This document shows, piece by piece, positions 42,607 to 53,421 of a DNA stretch of 64,000 nucleotides (position 1 is the first letter of the stretch; each line of letters opens with the position of its first letter). The stretch is taken from positions 1,676,093 to 1,740,092 of the forward strand of contig JADWQD010000009.1 in the NCBI GenBank assembly GCA_016110215.1. Reading direction: 5' to 3'. The notes under the pieces were generated by a model. That model had not been told where the DNA came from and did no database searches. It saw only the letters and a program-made list of their open reading frames with translations. The stretch is from Capronia americana (lineage: Eukaryota; Ascomycota; Eurotiomycetes; Chaetothyriales; Herpotrichiellaceae). A program made the translations under genes and the position numbers.

Positions 42607-44096
42607 AGATTCCCCCAGGCACTGTCCGAATGCCTACGCTAACCTGCGCCGAACCAGTCATGAGTAGATTGATTAAAGGGTTGGCATTCTTGTGATGCGG
42701 ACCACGTCGCCTCGATTGTGGTTTCTTTCTTCCCAGTAACTATCCCGCTCTTCAGAATATGCCCCCGAAAATGTGACGCGGACTGCGATGGTTGAAGGAA
42801 CGGTGTCGTGGACCGAATAGGCGTGGGCTCGGACCGTGACAAGTCGAGAGATAGAGTCAAGGGTATGGCGGGCTCTTCAATCGTCGTTTTAAGAGTGATA
42901 CTTGTTGTCGAGCAAGCAGTGCAGCGGGGAAATAACTCCCGGTCAAAGTATCGTCAACTGCACAGGAAGTGAGGAAAGTATCGGAGTCAAACGACTGCAA
43001 CGTCGAGGTCGGACGGCGCAGTCGAGGTGCAACTGCGCAGGTGATGTAGAGGTGAAGCAAGAGTCAAGTGGTGCAGGTGCACAATCGAGGGATGGGAGAA
43101 CAAGGGAACATCCCGAGGCGCAGATGGGAATTGATTGACTTCGCTTGGGACGCTGGGATGCTCAGGTGGCTGTTGCCCGGAACGCGGGACGAGGATCTTT
43201 TCAATCTTCATTCATTCTTTGTTATTCGCGCGCGCATCATTGCCGGTTTGTGGGCGATTGGCGTCTCCACACGCCGGTTTCCATGGTTTGGTGATACCGT
43301 CGCAACCTTGATGACCCTTCACAAGCCGAATTCCCACTTGCAATCTCGTGGACTCGGGAACATGGAATTCTACGCTTACGTGGGCGTGTAGTCTCAGGAA
43401 CAATCTAGGGCTGGATATCTCCATACTGGACCCTTTGAGGACCCAGCATCTAGGGTTCAAGCCGGGGCAAGATCTCTGCTCGTGATGATCGGCCATCAAG
43501 CACCAAAACCAAGGCATCGGGGAGTTGAGTACAAGCCACATGCTGCAGATCTGCTACCCAGTACGAGTATGCCCACAACGCATTCAATGCGGCCATACTT
43601 GGAAATCTCTTCTCGTCAGTTCAATTGACAAGCCTCCATCGACCGCCACATACGGAATGACACACCCAAAGACTGCGCAATGACGACATCTGGCTCCTTC
43701 GCTAAACTCCAGGGGCGATCGGCGACTGGCTCCCGGCTGCATGGGCCCTCTTCGAGCACCCGGCGGAGAGAGATTCCCATTGGCAAAAGATGCCATTCTC
43801 GATTAGCCCGGAAATCCCCCATGCAAGGGTTCGGCCGTTCCTGCGACTTATCCTCGTGCAAAGAAGCAGGTGAGGGCGTCGTCAGCCTTCACCTCGACTG
43901 CGCAGCACCGTATTGCAAAGTGTCCTCTGCCTACCCAAACCCAGCATCACGGTTGCATGAGATAGATGAGGAATTGAAGATACTAGCTGGACTTTGTCTC
44001 GCTGCTATTGGCCAGACCGGACGCGAAGATCGCCACAGAATACCAAGATGCAACCATATATCACCACCACATTCAAAGTTGATAACCATACCAGTG
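42607..44096. other. Promoter side of the phytochrome gene; no gene seen
   Basis: About 1.5 kb. TACGAGTATG at 43562. The overlapping frames at 43584..44195 on both strands lack domains and run into the 3' end of the dehydrogenase gene. Confidence 0.55.
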
Positions 44097-45188
44097 CTAG
44101 CCATTCAAAAGCACGAGTCGAGGCTTCCCGACTCTCTCAGCCTCGGCGTTCAACGCATCAACCTCTGCCTTCACCAACGGAATGCCCGACTTTGATCTTT
44201 CAGCAGCCGTGATCTGTTCGATTTCGCCCGGAAAGTAAATTCTCTCCACACCAGCCATCTTCTCGGATCCTACCACGCGCTGGTACAGGTAGTCCATGCG
44301 GTCCTTGAAGTCTTCCAAGCTCATGAACAAGTCTGGTTTGATGACGAGCAGAAAATGCCCTGTATCCGCAGGTTTGCTTGGATCGTAGGGGTTCGTCACA
44401 TGGCCTGCAAAAGCACTACCGGAGAGCACACCAGAAAAGACGTCCATCATTATGGATAGACCGGACCCCTTGGGGCCGCCCATGGGAAGCATAACGCCCT
44501 CCAACGCAGCAGCCGGATCATCGGTCTGCTTGCCGTCCTTGTCCAACGCCCAGTCGAGTGGAATCTTCTCACCACGTCTTTTCGCCTTGTAAATCTTGCC
44601 TCTCGCCGCGACACTAGGGGCCATGTCGAGGATGAAAGGCGGCGCTTTCCCAGCGGGTGCACCACAGGCAATTGGGCTCACGCCCATAAGCTTCTCCTTA
44701 CCTCCCCAGACGGGTAACGCGGGGCTCGAGTTCGTGAACACCAAGCTCATCATGCCGGCGTCAATGGCTTGCTGGACGATCCAAGCGGACATACCGAAAT
44801 GGTTCGAGTGTTTGACGCTGACCATACCGATACCGTACGTCTTCGCCATCTCTATCGCATGTTGCATTCCGAGATGCGCGCACAGAAAGCCGAAAGCATT
44901 CCGACCGTCGACCTGTCCCACCACGGGGGTAATCTGCTTGAACACGGGCTCTGCGGCCGGGTCAAGGACGCCTTGCCGGATCCGTTCCATGTAGGAAGGT
45001 ATGCGGTTCATGCCATGTGTGTCCACACCGCGCAGGTCCGCTTGTATTAAGCAATCCGCTATGATGATTGCATTCGCTTCAGCCACTCCATTCCCTTGCA
45101 GGACTTCTGTGACGAACTGGCGGGCATGGTTCCCCGTCACGTGACGCTTAGCTTCCAGAGTCCCGTCAGTTGTTTGTGCAGTACTCAT
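44097..45188 (-). CDS. Malate/L-lactate dehydrogenase-family oxidoreductase (Ldh2)
   Basis: Single exon, 363 residues. Belongs to the NAD(P)-dependent Ldh2/ComC/YlbC fold unrelated to classical lactate dehydrogenases. Family blocks are visible: DLRGVDTHGMNRIPSYM with the catalytic His, GIGMVSVKHSNHFG, MSLVFTNSSPALPVWGG, SPIACGAPAG, and MLPMGGPKGSGLSIMMDVFSGVLSG near the end. Members reduce or oxidise 2-hydroxy acids (malate, sulfolactate, ureidoglycolate, delta-1-piperideine carboxylate), so the substrate is open. No targeting peptide is evident. Same strand as the questin-oxidase-like gene 390 bases upstream. Confidence 0.92.
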   Translation of the reverse strand: MSTAQTTDGTLEAKRHVTGNHARQFVTEVLQGNGVAEANAIIIADCLIQADLRGVDTHGMNRIPSYMERIRQGVLDPAAEPVFKQITPVVGQVDGRNAFGFLCAHLGMQHAIEMAKTYGIGMVSVKHSNHFGMSAWIVQQAIDAGMMSLVFTNSSPALPVWGGKEKLMGVSPIACGAPAGKAPPFILDMAPSVAARGKIYKAKRRGEKIPLDWALDKDGKQTDDPAAALEGVMLPMGGPKGSGLSIMMDVFSGVLSGSAFAGHVTNPYDPSKPADTGHFLLVIKPDLFMSLEDFKDRMDYLYQRVVGSEKMAGVERIYFPGEIEQITAAERSKSGIPLVKAEVDALNAEAERVGKPRLVLLNG

Positions 45189-45579
45189 GACTGGATCGAC
45201 GCAGAGTATTCAACCGGAACAGCAGAAAAACAGCTCGATTCCACTAGCGGTTTTCTGGAAGTCGCTCGCAGGCCAGCAGGAAGAAGAGAAGTGAGGAGCT
45301 CCTGGACTGTTTTATGACGAGAAAAGGGGGGTGTCCTTGGCAGCGGAGCAGCGCCGATCAAGCGCCGGAGACGAAGCCGATTGAAGCGAAAGCGCACCAC
45401 GAGGCTGTCTACGCCCATTGGATATGTATAGACAACGTGAGAATCGTATTGCAGGCCTTTTTCCTGGCTGAAGCGGACTGGACTGATCTGCAGTCGGCCC
45501 CCCGGCGCCAGATAGTCAGACAATTTCCCTCGAATCCATCTCCATTCCCGCCTTCTCCCCCAGTGCCTGAAGTCAAGCC
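45189..45579. other. Intergenic, no gene seen
   Basis: 390 bases between the dehydrogenase start and the end of the questin-oxidase-like gene. Confidence 0.6.
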
Positions 45580-47120
45580 CTAGTGTCTCTCGGCCAGATC
45601 CCTCCTCAGCTCCTCCTCGGCCTCGACATCCTCCTCGCCGAACCCACCCCAGCCAGCAAACTCGCCCGCAAACTTGACCGCCGCTTTCAACCAGTATTTC
45701 TCTTCCCCGTTAGGCCCCGCCTCGCCCCAGACCTTCTCGGCCTCGTGCAGTGCGCGACACGCCTTGACGAAGTGTGCGTCGAACTTGTACGGCCCTTCCA
45801 CGGCCTGCTGCGTGACGAAGATCCAGCCCCGGCCCGCAAGGTCGACGTCCGAGATGTACGACGTCTTGATCAGCGGCCGCAGCTGCGCGATGTAGATGGC
45901 CAGGGTGATGAGCAACCACTCCCTGACAAGATGCACGTGGTACTGTGGGTCCAGGAACGGGATCAGGATCCGCACGGCGTGGCTGCTCGTGAGGAGGTGC
46001 ACGAGGAAGAAATCCCAGCCGTGGCCGCCGACGCTCGGCGCGCTGGAGACCAACAACGCGGCCGCCAAGGCCTGGCTCTGCTCGAAATCCTTCGTCGGGT
46101 CGCTGATCTCCCACGCCGCCCAATGTTCCATGAGGATCGACGTCAAGCCCGCGTCACCCAGCAACTTAGTCAGATTATCGCCCCCGTGCCCCTTGAAGAC
46201 ACCATCTAGCCTGCCATCGCCGTTGACGCGCGCAAACACCTCGAGCAGACTCCCCGTCCCCGTCGAATCCGTCAGCGACGGGCTGCTGGCGCTCTTGTCG
46301 CGACCCAGCCCGCTTTCAAGCAGCCCGGCGAGCCGCGCGTCATAGCACGTCGCCGCCAGCCCCAGCGCTTCCATGCCCACCTCCCGCGAATTCAACTCGT
46401 ACGCATACCCGAGGTGGATCAGCGGGTGCGCCAGGCCGGCCGTCAGGCACGAGATCATCGGCTCCTCATTGGCACTCCCCTTGGGCCCTCGCTCGAAGAC
46501 GAACTTGGCGACGACCTTCTTCCACTCGTAGCCGTGCAGCACGAGCTGGTCTTCGAAGAAATCGACCCACGCGCGCTGGAATTCGCGCCGGCCCAGAAAG
46601 TCGCGGTGGTCGTGCAGCGCGATTTCCGAGGGCGAGTCGACCCACGGCTCGTGGCCTTCGCTTTTTGCCGCGTCTTCGTAGATGTCGTTCAGGTGCTCGG
46701 GCGCACTCCCGAGAAGGTATGCGGAACCGAGGAGCTAGGTGCACATTAGTTTCAGATTATAAAACGAGAATTTAAAATAGGTTCACGGGTTGCGGTCGCC
46801 TCGAGTTGAAAAAATCACGGACGCTCAGGGAGGATGGGGAACAGAAGGGGAGGCGGCGACGGCACGGCACCTCCCCGGCATGGCAAAGAACATACATGAG
46901 GCGTATGGTTATGGAATCTCAATCGATTATACAGGATGGAAAAATTCGCGTGGTTCAGTTTGAGGAGATGCTTGAGCGTCCGGTCCCGCTTGTCCGTCGA
47001 GGTCTCGATGTCGTGCACCTCGACCGAGGGGATGTCAATTGCCGTAGAGGCGCCGGAGCTGGAGGAGCCCCGACCGAACCCGAAGCGAGGCAGCGAGAGG
47101 GACGTGAATGACGAGAACAT
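45580..47120 (-). CDS. Questin-oxidase-like protein (DUF4243)
   Basis: Two exons, 46896..47120 and 45580..46734, joined in phase 0 over a 161-nt intron; 459 residues. The family includes questin oxidase/GedK and the aflatoxin-pathway AflY-type Baeyer-Villiger-like enzymes. Matching blocks: LNHANFSILYNRLRFHNHTPHLLGSAYLLGS, FLGRREFQRAWVDFFEDQLVLHGYEW, AGLAHPLIHLGYAYELNS, HLLTSSHAVRILIPFL and LRPLIKTSYISDVDLAGRGWIFVTQQA. The His-rich conserved positions (LNHANFS, LAHPLIHLGY, THLLTSSHAVR-like) suggest a metal or cofactor site. Many copies in ascomycetes lie outside any polyketide cluster, as here. The substrate is unknown. Confidence 0.88.
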
Positions 47121-47621
47121 GGTTTATTAGGTATGCTACGAAGTAAAAGGACGATATGGTTGTGTTACATGGTTGGATGGTAAAGAGGACGATGGTTTTC
47201 AAAGGACGTTGAGAACGAGTCAACGAATGAGCTGCGGATGAGGATGACGTGCCCCAAAGAGAATCACGTATCAGGATTGGCTCCCCCGCATTTGGTCCCA
47301 GGCAGAAAGACACACGTCTCGATAGATGTGGTGTACTACATGCTATGTAAGCTCTAAATGCTCAGGGCATGGCACGGCACATCACAAAGCTCAATGCTGT
47401 AGAACTCGAAACTCTTAGCATTTCACGCTACATGATAGGCTCGTCTGCAAGTTTGCCCAGCTGAGGTTGAGTTGCTACATATCACCGTCAGTCTCTGGCT
47501 CCAGCACCCAATCTTCCTCCATGTGTATTCTCCATCCTCTCTCAGCATATGCCTACCTCCCACTCGCAAACTTGCTGTGATCAACCAAGCGACTTCCCAC
47601 GATGCTCCATCTCCAACTGCC
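47121..47621. other. Intergenic, no gene seen
   Basis: 500 bases between the questin-oxidase-like start and the 3' end of the Myb-like gene. Only short, featureless frames. Confidence 0.6.
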
Positions 47622-49037
47622 TCAAAGTTCCACCACCTCGGTCTTGATCTTCACCACGCTATCGTCAATGACCAGCGGCGCAGAAAATGCATTTCCCACC
47701 ACCTCAGCACCAGTCTTCCCTACGATCGCACTGTTCACGGGCGATGCCTGCTCAACACTGCTTTCGCTCTGGGGTGGATCAGGTTGGGTGGCGACAGCCT
47801 CAGAAGGCGTGGTGGAACTCACGGGACTGCGACTGGTCGTAGCAACCAGTAAACCTTGATCATCTGGAGCTGGTGCAGCGGTCACGGGTGGTGCACTATT
47901 GACGTCTTGCTCCCGTCCTGCTTGTTGTGCTTGATTCGAATTTGGCGGAGTCGCGATCTGTGGAGTGCTCGGGTTGGAAACTTGCAAGACAGACTGGCTG
48001 CGTCGGTACAAAGGCATGCTCAGCATATCTTGGTATGTTGTCGCGTAGGGGTTCAGCATCACGTTGTGGGGGTTGTCGTCAAGCAAAGTTGCTCTTGCGT
48101 TCTGACCCAAAGCAGGTGCAGTCCACGAAAAGGCACTCGGCGTGGGATTGTAGTGGCTGATGTACGGATAAGGGCCGTTGGGGAAGGTCTGGGACGTGGC
48201 GTACCCTGCCATGCCATCCACTGACGGTCGAGGCTGTGTGGTGATCAGAGGAGTGTGGCGGCGATCGAAGTAAGCGTTGATGGTGCGGGACACGGGATAG
48301 CTGGGAGTGAAGGGAACCTTGTAGGCTGTAGTAGGTGAGCGCTCCGCCAAAGTCGTTCCTGGCTCACGTTCCGCAACGACAACATCAGAATCAGTCATGT
48401 TGGGGTCCTTCTCCGGGAGGCTTGGCTCTTGTTTGATCGCGGGAACGGAGCTGGGAGGGTCATTGGAAGAGGATGCTGTCGTTTCCGGCTCGCGTTTGAT
48501 CGCAGGTGTCGATGTGATGCTCTGAGGTGGGACAGTTGGCATTGCAGGGGGCGATGGCTCGGATCTGATGCTGGGCTGACACCAATATGTATTTGCACCA
48601 GGTTGGCCTGAGTACCCGGTGTAGATGGCCGACGCGTTCCAGGTGTTCGTGTATGACTGTGGCTCGACTTTGATTCTCTTCGGATCATGTTCTTGTTGCA
48701 TCGCAAATTGAACGGTCGATGGTCGGCCACCAAGTCGCTCGGTTTCTTCTTCGATGAGACGGCGTTTACTGTCTTTGGCTTTGCTTTTGGCAGACTTGCT
48801 TTGACCGGTATGCTCCCTCTTGGGCTTTGGCGGTTTGGGTTGAGTTGAGAGGCCTTCAAACTGTGACTTCATGCGGCTGTATCTCATGCGAGCAGCGTGG
48901 CCATTCGAAATGCCCAGACCATCGGCCACTTCACTCCAGTTGATCGACCTGAGGTCCAATTGCTTGAGAATGGTGTAAAGGAACATCGGCGTCTGAGGGT
49001 CATTGGCGAAGTTCTTGGTACGACGTGGTGAAGCCAT
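47622..49037 (-). CDS. Myb/SANT-like DNA-binding protein with four SUMO consensus sites
   Basis: Single exon, 471 residues from MASPRRTKNFANDPQTP; the frame is open 102 codons further up but this ATG directly precedes the domain. Residues about 12-60 form a Myb-like helical domain of the short fungal type (FLYTILKQLDLRSINWSEVADGLG, NGHAARMRYSRM). A Lys-rich segment follows (KSAKSKAKDSKRR). The rest is Pro/Ser/Thr-rich and disordered, with four psi-K-x-E sites: IKVE (122-125), IKRE (180-183), IKQE (201-204) and IKTE (464-467), the last almost at the C-terminus. Probably a nuclear regulator; targets unknown. Lies 275 bases downstream of pex8 on the same strand. Confidence 0.83.
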   Translation of the reverse strand: MASPRRTKNFANDPQTPMFLYTILKQLDLRSINWSEVADGLGISNGHAARMRYSRMKSQFEGLSTQPKPPKPKREHTGQSKSAKSKAKDSKRRLIEEETERLGGRPSTVQFAMQQEHDPKRIKVEPQSYTNTWNASAIYTGYSGQPGANTYWCQPSIRSEPSPPAMPTVPPQSITSTPAIKREPETTASSSNDPPSSVPAIKQEPSLPEKDPNMTDSDVVVAEREPGTTLAERSPTTAYKVPFTPSYPVSRTINAYFDRRHTPLITTQPRPSVDGMAGYATSQTFPNGPYPYISHYNPTPSAFSWTAPALGQNARATLLDDNPHNVMLNPYATTYQDMLSMPLYRRSQSVLQVSNPSTPQIATPPNSNQAQQAGREQDVNSAPPVTAAPAPDDQGLLVATTSRSPVSSTTPSEAVATQPDPPQSESSVEQASPVNSAIVGKTGAEVVGNAFSAPLVIDDSVVKIKTEVVEL

Positions 49038-49311
49038 GGCGCGAGCAACACTGCTTCTCTCACTCTGACTGTGTGTCCTGAACAGACTGGTGCAGAGAGT
49101 TTGAGAAAATAGACGGGGACGGGATAGCGGAAGAATCCTCACAGATAGATTTATCCTGCATTCGTGCCGCCTTTGTGGCCGCTGCACACAAACCTTCCGA
49201 AACCTCTTCCCTCTTCCTTTGTTCAACAATTCGAGAAGTGCTTTAGGGGGCCACTGACAGTGCCAAACATGTACGGAGGATGTTGTGAGGACCGCGTATT
49301 CCATTGTATCT

Positions 49312-51381
49312 TCAAAGCTTGCTGTCAAGCTGCAACCCACCACTCATAGTGTAGTCCTGATCTTCCGGCCGTTCGCCGAGCATAACATGCTCACGGCCTC
49401 CTCTGGAAGTCCACCAAGCAACACAGAGTGCCGCACGCTCAACATCCATTTCGCCATTGCTGAGCGTGTCCCATAGTCGACGCTGGCATTGTTGTCTCTG
49501 GCCTGCATGCCCGATTTTGTGTAGTAACTCTGCAGTCAAAGGAAGCCATTCATCCAAGAGCGAAACCGGCAGGCTGCTCAAGCAATCAATGATTGAAAGA
49601 AGTAAGACTGTCTTTTCAGACAATGGCTCGCTGTTCTCTGAGTGGAGATCGGGGTTGGGAGGCAGCAGCTCTTCTGAAGCGTGGTCCATTCGTTCTCTGA
49701 GCAGGTCAAGCACTATAGCCTGCATGAGAGGCATGGACACTGCCATAGGAGACGGTGGCGCCGCAAGTCGCACCACGGACTTGATAGCCAATCGGAATTG
49801 TCGCGCCGTCAATGGTTTTGGGAAACTCCGTAGCAAGGTTTCGATGTAAAATGGGACAATTCTCGTGGCCAACTCTGCATTTTGGGGGGCGGCAAGGATG
49901 GCGAGCATGACGCTGTGTGCGGCCTCGAAGATCTCGCCCAGTCGCGGGTCCCCTTGTGGATCGACGTACGGCGCTGCAGCATTGAAAACAAATCCCTGGT
50001 TTGTTTGCGGTGACAGTACCAAGGTAAAGTGCTCTGCAGTGTTGAGGAAAAAGAGGTCTTGCAGTCGGTCAAGCGGATGAGGAGGGATTCGACCGATATC
50101 AACTGGACGAATGGTTTCCAGGAACTTCTCCGATTGTGGCGGATACTGGCTGAGGATGTCAATGGCAGTAAAGTTGACGAATACATACGGAGAAGAGGAG
50201 GTCAATCCGAATCGATGCGCTGCGAAGTACGTGTCGCGAAGGATGTGCAAACATTGAATGGCGATTCCGGGAGAATTCGTGTCCGCCGCCAGCACTCCGT
50301 CACACAGCAGCCGGCCTAGCACTGGTCGAAGAGTAGCGATGATGGCAAACAGTGTGTCTCGGAGAACTTGAAGGAGGACCGGAAGAGTCTTTTGCACAGT
50401 CTCCTGGTCCAGATATTGTGCTTCTTCTCTCGGATCGACCTCGGACAATTTGTTCTGTCTCCAGGCCGTGGCAAGAGTCCTGGCAAATTCGGCTATTCGA
50501 TTCGTACTGTAAATGATCAACCTTCTGTCACCGACGTTATCGATGCTATGAGCAATTAGCCGCGACAGGGCACCGAGGCCTCCCACCAGGTTCCTAGCCT
50601 TGATCTCGGTGACTTTGCGAAACGAGTTGGAGGATGCAGGCCAGTTAAACTTTTGCCCTGGAGACGGTCGGACATCGTTGTCAATGACCCCTACCCAGTA
50701 GCCATGCTCTAGGCCTTCTGGCGAGAAGAATGTCGCGTCGACTAACACCGGGAGTAGCAAGTCATATTGAACTTGAGCCCTGTGGGAGTCTGAAAGTATC
50801 GGAAAGGTATGATTGAGAACGAAGACCACAGCCAGCTCGCAGTTCGGGTCAGCGTCTTTCTGTTGCAAGGCCATGTTTGACGCGAGCACAAGTGCAGCCT
50901 CCAGCTTCTTCTTGAAATCGGTCGACAAGCCTTCAAACTCCTTCGACTGCAGGGCCAGAAGCAGCGCCCCGAGCAATAAAGTATGTCTCCATCGTGGTGA
51001 CCTCTCATCTGCTCCCTTGACCACGGCTTTCGTCCATTCCGACACCGTGAGATTGCTCCGGAGATGTTCTTGCAGCGCGCTAGTTTTGTCCTCAATCAGG
51101 CGCAACACCGCAGTATAGAAGACACTGAAGATCTGCCTGCAATATACAAGCTGGGTCGGTTGGGGGTATAGAACATCGCTCGCGAGGAGGTGGGAGGCCA
51201 GCAAAGTAATATTAAGAGGATTCGAAAGACGCGACAAGAGGTTGGTGGCAGTTGGCAGTAACCTGGATTCAATTCAGCATCTCGTTGATCCCATGCCCGG
51301 CGGGTTGACTGACCGCAGAGCGTCCTCGGGAACCTCTGATGTCTGTAATGACCGCAACAAAGTCGCAAGCGACCGGTCCAT
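49312..51381 (-). CDS. pex8: Intraperoxisomal peroxin Pex8
   Basis: Two exons, 51314..51381 and 49312..51262, over a 51-nt intron; 672 residues. The first exon (MDRSLATLLRSLQTSEVPEDALR) and LLPTATNLLSRLSNPLNITLLASHLL fit the N-terminus of filamentous-fungal Pex8. The whole protein is helical and repeat-like without catalytic motifs. It ends LQLDSKL, a canonical type 1 peroxisomal targeting signal, as known for Pex8 of several yeasts. Pex8 sits on the lumenal face of the peroxisomal membrane, linking the docking and RING complexes of the import machinery and helping cargo release from Pex5. Identification rests on overall recognition plus -SKL. Confidence 0.78.
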
Positions 51382-51630
51382 CGCGGGCCCTTGTACTCAG
51401 TCAGTGCTCATATGGGGCAGTCCCTGCAGGTAGATGGCGAAGCACAATGTATTCGTGACGAGCACGAGTAGATCACTGAAGCTGAACTCAAGCCGAGGTT
51501 GAAGATACGACGCTGGCCAATCACAATAGGCAAGGCTGGAATTTCGACGGCGAGGCTGTCACAGTGGAGCAGTCATCATTCACTACTGGAATTGCCTTGA
51601 CCTAGACATCAATACAGAAATGTCGAGTGC

Positions 51631-53421
51631 TCAGTCAGAATCGTCGTCGTCATTCCCATCACCCTCGGCATCTTCGTGGTCTTCCTCGGCACCATCAATG
51701 CTATTAGCACTCTCTGCCTCTTCGAGTCCAGGGTCGCTCTCTGTTTCGTTGTCAAAGTCGTAGTCCGAGTCGAACTCCGGACCATTTGGATCATCGACTG
51801 AACTTGCGTGGTCGTCCGGAAGATACTCAGAGAAGTCCGAGTAGTCCGATATGTTACCATCTCTCTCGTCATTCCACTCTTCTCCCTGGCCTCTCCAGTC
51901 AAAAGTTTTCCACCGCCGGTCCGCGAAGGGATTGTCGCCGCCGTGGTTGACGTACCGAAGGACTGCATCACTTGACACTCTCGATGGTACTTTGGAGGTA
52001 CCGGCGTCTTCCACTTCCTCCTGTCTACCAACGTCAAAGTCCCATGGGCTCTTCAGCTCAAGCGACTCCGGCTTGAAATTGGGCTCAGCAGACCACCGCT
52101 CCACCAAGCTTTCCCATCGCCCATGAAGGTAGGGTCTAATCAGAGTGATATGTTTCAGCTTTGGCTGTATAAAAAGCCAGCGGCATATTGCACCCTCGAT
52201 GAAGTGGACACCTTCTAGAACAATACTGCGAAGCTCTGGTAGCACGACCGGGGGGAGCAGTTCATGCAAATGAACTTCGCAGGTGCTGTACGCGGTGCTG
52301 GGGCTTAGGTAGATCTCCAACCGCTCCAGCTTTGTCGCTCTTGCCAATGCGTCCGTCAGCGTCGATGTTTGAGGATCCCAGCACCATCCTGTCCCCGGCT
52401 CCTGCTCGATTTCGAAACAAAGGATCAAGGTTCTTAGATTTCGGAGTCCATTGACCCTCGATCGCGTGCGCATATAGGATCCAAGCCTATCACCTTGCCA
52501 ATCAAGCATTTCGAAGCTCATACCCCGTGAGTTGAATTGGTCCTTGTCATGTCTCATCTCTAGATGCTGTATATCCGGCTTGGGTCTCGAATTGTCGTCT
52601 TGACGAGCATTTAGCTCGCAGAGGACACGCCAGAAGGCCAAAAAGCCATGTGCTGGCCGCAATCCATCCTCTGGCTGCAGCCACCTCCAAAGAACCGAAT
52701 GGCTAAACAGGTGGTGAAACTCTTCGTTGAGGGTGCGAAATGGTCCCTCGTTCTCTAAAGCACGATACCCGGATCCGGATCCACCTGGATTCCCATCGAC
52801 GCAGACAATTCGACGCAGCTCGGTGAGATGCGGAAGAGCAGTACGGAAGATTCGGTAGAGTCGCCGCGGGTCATGAAGTTTCGCTTTCCCGTCGTACATG
52901 GCCACAACGTCCGTAAGCTTGGCTTCAAGCTCAAACCAGAGTGGCGTCGGGAATTTCCAAAACAGTGGTGGAGCGTACCGATCATGACCTGAATCTGCAA
53001 TCGACTCCCAATGGTCCGTCATAGCTTCGAGATCTTTGACAGAGTAGGACATAAACTGACCGTTGCGCAGCAAATCACCATAATCTTCCACCAAACTGAT
53101 TAGCGATTCCAGAGGTGTCAAATATTCGGACAACTCGTCGTGCTCCCGTAGAGTATTGGAGCGATGGGTCAGCGAGAAGCCTTCGAGGTTCATCTCTTGA
53201 AATTGGATCTCGGTCACAACTGCAGATATTCGCGGGTACTTCTTAATGTGAACCAGTCGGTCGGCGTTCAGGCATGAGATATGAAGGGTCCGGAACAAGG
53301 TCGGGCGGACGTCCCATTCGAGACTTCTGTGGCCTAGTCGAAGAGCTTTGAGATCTTTGGTGTCCAGTCGGAGGAAAATTTGCTCCATCACTTCTATTGG
53401 AAGTTCAAGAAGCCTTGCCAT
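51631..53421 (-). CDS. F-box protein with acidic C-terminus
   Basis: Single exon, 596 residues. The N-terminal 45 residues are an F-box (MARLLELPIEVMEQIFLRLDTKDLKALRLGHRSL), which would bind Skp1 in an SCF ubiquitin ligase. The following 450 residues are typical of ascomycete F-box proteins: irregular Leu-rich segments (LRNLRTLILCFEIE, LERLEIYLSPSTAYS, LPELRSIVLEGVHF) without a named substrate domain. The last 60 residues are strongly acidic (DSDYDFDNETESDPGLEE, DHEDAEGDGNDDDDSD). The substrate is unknown. Members of this class are numerous and fast-evolving in Pezizomycotina. Confidence 0.87.
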   Translation of the reverse strand: MARLLELPIEVMEQIFLRLDTKDLKALRLGHRSLEWDVRPTLFRTLHISCLNADRLVHIKKYPRISAVVTEIQFQEMNLEGFSLTHRSNTLREHDELSEYLTPLESLISLVEDYGDLLRNGQFMSYSVKDLEAMTDHWESIADSGHDRYAPPLFWKFPTPLWFELEAKLTDVVAMYDGKAKLHDPRRLYRIFRTALPHLTELRRIVCVDGNPGGSGSGYRALENEGPFRTLNEEFHHLFSHSVLWRWLQPEDGLRPAHGFLAFWRVLCELNARQDDNSRPKPDIQHLEMRHDKDQFNSRGMSFEMLDWQGDRLGSYMRTRSRVNGLRNLRTLILCFEIEQEPGTGWCWDPQTSTLTDALARATKLERLEIYLSPSTAYSTCEVHLHELLPPVVLPELRSIVLEGVHFIEGAICRWLFIQPKLKHITLIRPYLHGRWESLVERWSAEPNFKPESLELKSPWDFDVGRQEEVEDAGTSKVPSRVSSDAVLRYVNHGGDNPFADRRWKTFDWRGQGEEWNDERDGNISDYSDFSEYLPDDHASSVDDPNGPEFDSDYDFDNETESDPGLEEAESANSIDGAEEDHEDAEGDGNDDDDSD

